From assembly GCF_051781005.1 (NCBI RefSeq), contig NZ_JBPWOA010000021.1, forward strand, positions 13,019 to 77,018: a stretch of 64,000 nucleotides of DNA, read 5' to 3'. The position numbers were made by a program, and so were the translations under genes. This document shows, piece after piece, positions 62,677 to 64,000 of the stretch (its first letter is position 1; each line of letters starts with the position of its first letter). Under the pieces are notes generated by a model. That model ran no database searches, was not told the DNA's origin, and worked only from the letters and a program-made list of their open reading frames with translations. This DNA is from Anabaena sp051781005 (lineage in GTDB: Bacteria; Cyanobacteriota; Cyanobacteriia; Cyanobacteriales; Nostocaceae).

Positions 62677-62913
62677 TTAGGATTCAGTAATAGTCTTGAC
62701 ATCTTCCAGTAAATCAACTTCAGTATAATGACGTTGAATTTTCCTGTTTCCTAAAAGCTGCTGAAATTCCCAAACAGACAAATTAGCTAAACGTCGCGCT
62801 TGACCAAAGGTAAAGATATTTTGATCATACAATTGTAAAGCTAATTCTTTACGAATAGCTTGCTCACCTTCGTTAATTGAATCAGATGATAATTGTAAAT
62901 TAATGGAACTCAT
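62677..62913 (-). CDS. UPF0175 family protein (antitoxin-like)
   Basis: A 78-residue protein. The family core is IRKELALQLYDQNIFTFGQARRLANLSVWEFQQLLGNRKI, a helix-turn-helix-like segment. RHYTEVDLLEDVKTI ends it. UPF0175 proteins usually sit beside a PIN-type (DUF3368) toxin gene; none is seen here. It starts 17 bp after an antitoxin-like gene on the same strand, likely cotranscribed. Confidence 0.88.
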   Translation of the reverse strand: MSSINLQLSSDSINEGEQAIRKELALQLYDQNIFTFGQARRLANLSVWEFQQLLGNRKIQRHYTEVDLLEDVKTITES

Positions 62914-62930
62914 AATATGTTACTATATGT

Positions 62931-63107
62931 TTAGTATTGATCTAATTCTAAAAAAACTTCTTCAGCATTCCAAACTAAATCTTCATCGGATAAAGGTGGA
63001 AATTCTATATTTGTAACCCGTTTCAAAATCTCCACAGCTATTTCTAGTCTTGCTGATTCTGGTAAGCTATCAAATGTGTTTAATAATTCTTTCACTAAAG
63101 TAGTCAT
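62931..63107 (-). CDS. Small antitoxin-like protein, 58 residues
   Basis: ATG at 63107 with AAGGA nine bases upstream; a GTG twelve codons earlier is less likely. The product TTLVKELLNTFDSLPESARLEIAVEILKRV... ending LSDEDLVWNAEEVFLELDQY resembles the short acidic antitoxins that precede MazF/PemK-type toxin genes in Nostoc. Here the next gene is UPF0175 and no toxin gene follows, so it is an orphan or an exchanged pair. Confidence 0.7.
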   Translation of the reverse strand: MTTLVKELLNTFDSLPESARLEIAVEILKRVTNIEFPPLSDEDLVWNAEEVFLELDQY

Positions 63108-63146
63108 ATATTTTTTCCTTGGATTTTGACTTATAAGAAGCACAAA

Positions 63147-63483
63147 TTAAACTACAGTTATCCGTGCATCATCTCTAGATTTAGGTTTGACTGTAATTTC
63201 TACATCAATTCCGAATACCCAATATATTGAGAAATCTAAACATTCTTTCCAGAGAAAAACCTGTAAGTCTTCCTCTCATTAAAGCAGAAACTTTTGGTTG
63301 ATAAATTCCTAATAATTCAGCCGCTTCAGCTTGGGTAATATGACGTGTAGTGATAGCATTACTAATTTTACGAGCTAATTCTGCTTTTACTAGCATTTCA
63401 TCTGGGTTGGGTAAATCTAAATCAGCAAATACGTTACCGCTACTGCTTGTTATTTCAATATTTTCTGTATTGTAATTGTGCAT
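63147..63483 (-). pseudogene. XRE/HigA-like antitoxin gene with frameshift near the end
   Basis: From ATG 63483 the frame reads 92 residues with the helix-turn-helix ITQAEAAELLGIYQPKVSALMRGRLTGFSLERMFRFLNILGI, then stops at 63205. In another frame, the DNA immediately after LGI reads GIDVEITVKPKSRDDARITVV and a stop at 63147. This matches the usual end of such proteins (xDVEIxVKPK). Removing one base near 63217 restores one protein. The short form keeps the whole DNA-binding domain and might still function. A DUF3800 gene, not a toxin, lies upstream. Confidence 0.75.
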
Positions 63484-63532
63484 CTACTTTAATCACTCAA
63501 TTACAGCGATTTGCATATTCATTTCTTGAAAT

Positions 63533-64000
63533 TTATTGCAGGATATGTAATCCATGAACTATACCACCTTCAGAATCAAACCTTTGCTGAATAATGGAAA
63601 AAAATCTGCTATCTCCCTTTTCAAAATTTCTGAAAATGGCGTAAGCGAGTATATCAGCAAGTTGAATTAATCTCGAAGCTTTTGAATCTAAAAATAATGG
63701 TACTTCAGAAAAATTTCTGATTACACCCCAACTGTAGCCAATAGTTCTAAAATCAGTTGCTAAAGATTGAATAGTTGTTTCATAAGTAGATTTATCGAAA
63801 ATGATAATACCTCTCTGTGTGTTATCGTTTTTATGAAGCCTGATCAAATATCTATCAAATCTACTAGCAAGTTGTTCAAATGCAACTTCAACAGGGTCTT
63901 TTGGTGATACTAAAGTCTTTTTAATAACACTTGCAAATAGTCGGTTACTGGGGTGTGACTGTAAAAAAACCTGCAAAATATCTTCAATAGCTTTTTCTCT
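63533..64000 (-). CDS. DUF3800 family protein (partial, N-terminus beyond right edge)
   Basis: The frame runs from the right edge of the window to its stop at 63533 with no interruption (156 codons visible). It includes QRGIIIFDKSTYETTIQSLATDFRTIG and the family end RLIQLADILAYAIFRNFEKGDSRFFSIIQQRFDSEGGIVHGLHIL. DUF3800 proteins have an RNase H-like fold and occur in accessory and defence regions; their activity is not established. The N-terminal catalytic part lies outside. It is followed at 49 bp by the XRE antitoxin-like gene. Confidence 0.85.
   Translation of the reverse strand, partial: REKAIEDILQVFLQSHPSNRLFASVIKKTLVSPKDPVEVAFEQLASRFDRYLIRLHKNDNTQRGIIIFDKSTYETTIQSLATDFRTIGYSWGVIRNFSEVPLFLDSKASRLIQLADILAYAIFRNFEKGDSRFFSIIQQRFDSEGGIVHGLHILQ

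Noticed and set aside
1..64000. tRNA, rRNA, tmRNA, RNase P or integrase/attachment sites
   Set aside because: I looked in all long gaps for tRNA-like T-loops, conserved RNA cores and phage-type integrases and saw none. A covariance-model search would be needed to be sure.

Overview
The window is a piece of chromosome from a filamentous, probably heterocyst-forming cyanobacterium (Nostoc/Anabaena type). It carries photosynthesis genes: psaX (photosystem I), ndhB (NDH-1), menG (phylloquinone) and the RuBisCO assembly factor raf1. It also has many HIP1 palindromes (GCGATCGC), heptameric tandem repeats in most intergenic gaps, several small palindromic elements, and a very high density of two-component genes including a PatA-like PATAN-REC protein. 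No rRNA, tRNA, CRISPR array, prophage or intact transposase gene was found.

Layout. 1-4406 is a minus-strand iron-uptake block: AraC-type regulator, TonB-dependent receptor with AMIN domain, and an iron-siderophore binding lipoprotein cut by the left edge. 4.8-7.4 kb holds an M90 peptidase, a gluconokinase and a ROK sugar kinase. 7.8-11 kb holds a cysteine desulfurase and a membrane EAL protein with a degenerate GGDEF domain. 11-22 kb holds a UvrD-like helicase with a repeat-derived insertion, a glycosyltransferase, raf1, a REC-GAF regulator, menG, a DUF445 protein, a GIY-YIG protein, a pRiA4b ORF-3 family gene and two gene remnants. 22.5-30 kb holds an HD-family 7TM phosphohydrolase, an ADP-ribosylglycohydrolase-like gene, aroQ, a 45-residue small gene and topA. 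30-42.9 kb holds a Uma2 nuclease, ndhB, a histidine kinase/MetOD1/response-regulator trio, lipA, psaX, a LivH-type permease, a hybrid kinase, larE and an SGNH hydrolase. 43-51 kb holds small unknown genes, a PilJ-type histidine kinase, a DUF2301 protein, dprA, a class A beta-lactamase-like hydrolase and trmJ.

51.4-61.9 kb is a compact signalling island: a 1447-residue hybrid kinase, a HisKA-EAL fusion with no ATPase domain, a stand-alone receiver, a divergent REC-winged-helix-HPt-REC regulator, a REC-histidine kinase and a PATAN-REC protein. Together they contain the parts of a branched phosphorelay that could end in c-di-GMP breakdown and transcription. The last 2 kb is an accessory area: LMW tyrosine phosphatase-like protein, UPF0175 protein, orphan antitoxin-like protein, frameshifted XRE antitoxin-like gene and a DUF3800 gene cut by the right edge.

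The strongest observations for follow-up are the HisKA-EAL fusion and its neighbours, the repeat-derived insertion inside the helicase, a 104-bp MITE-like element with a 5-bp target duplication, a 126-bp-period duplication of the end of the large hybrid kinase gene, the MetOD1 signalling trio, and three broken or remnant genes (in-frame TAG, HsdS remnant, frameshifted antitoxin). All family calls were made by reading the sequence; no database search was run.
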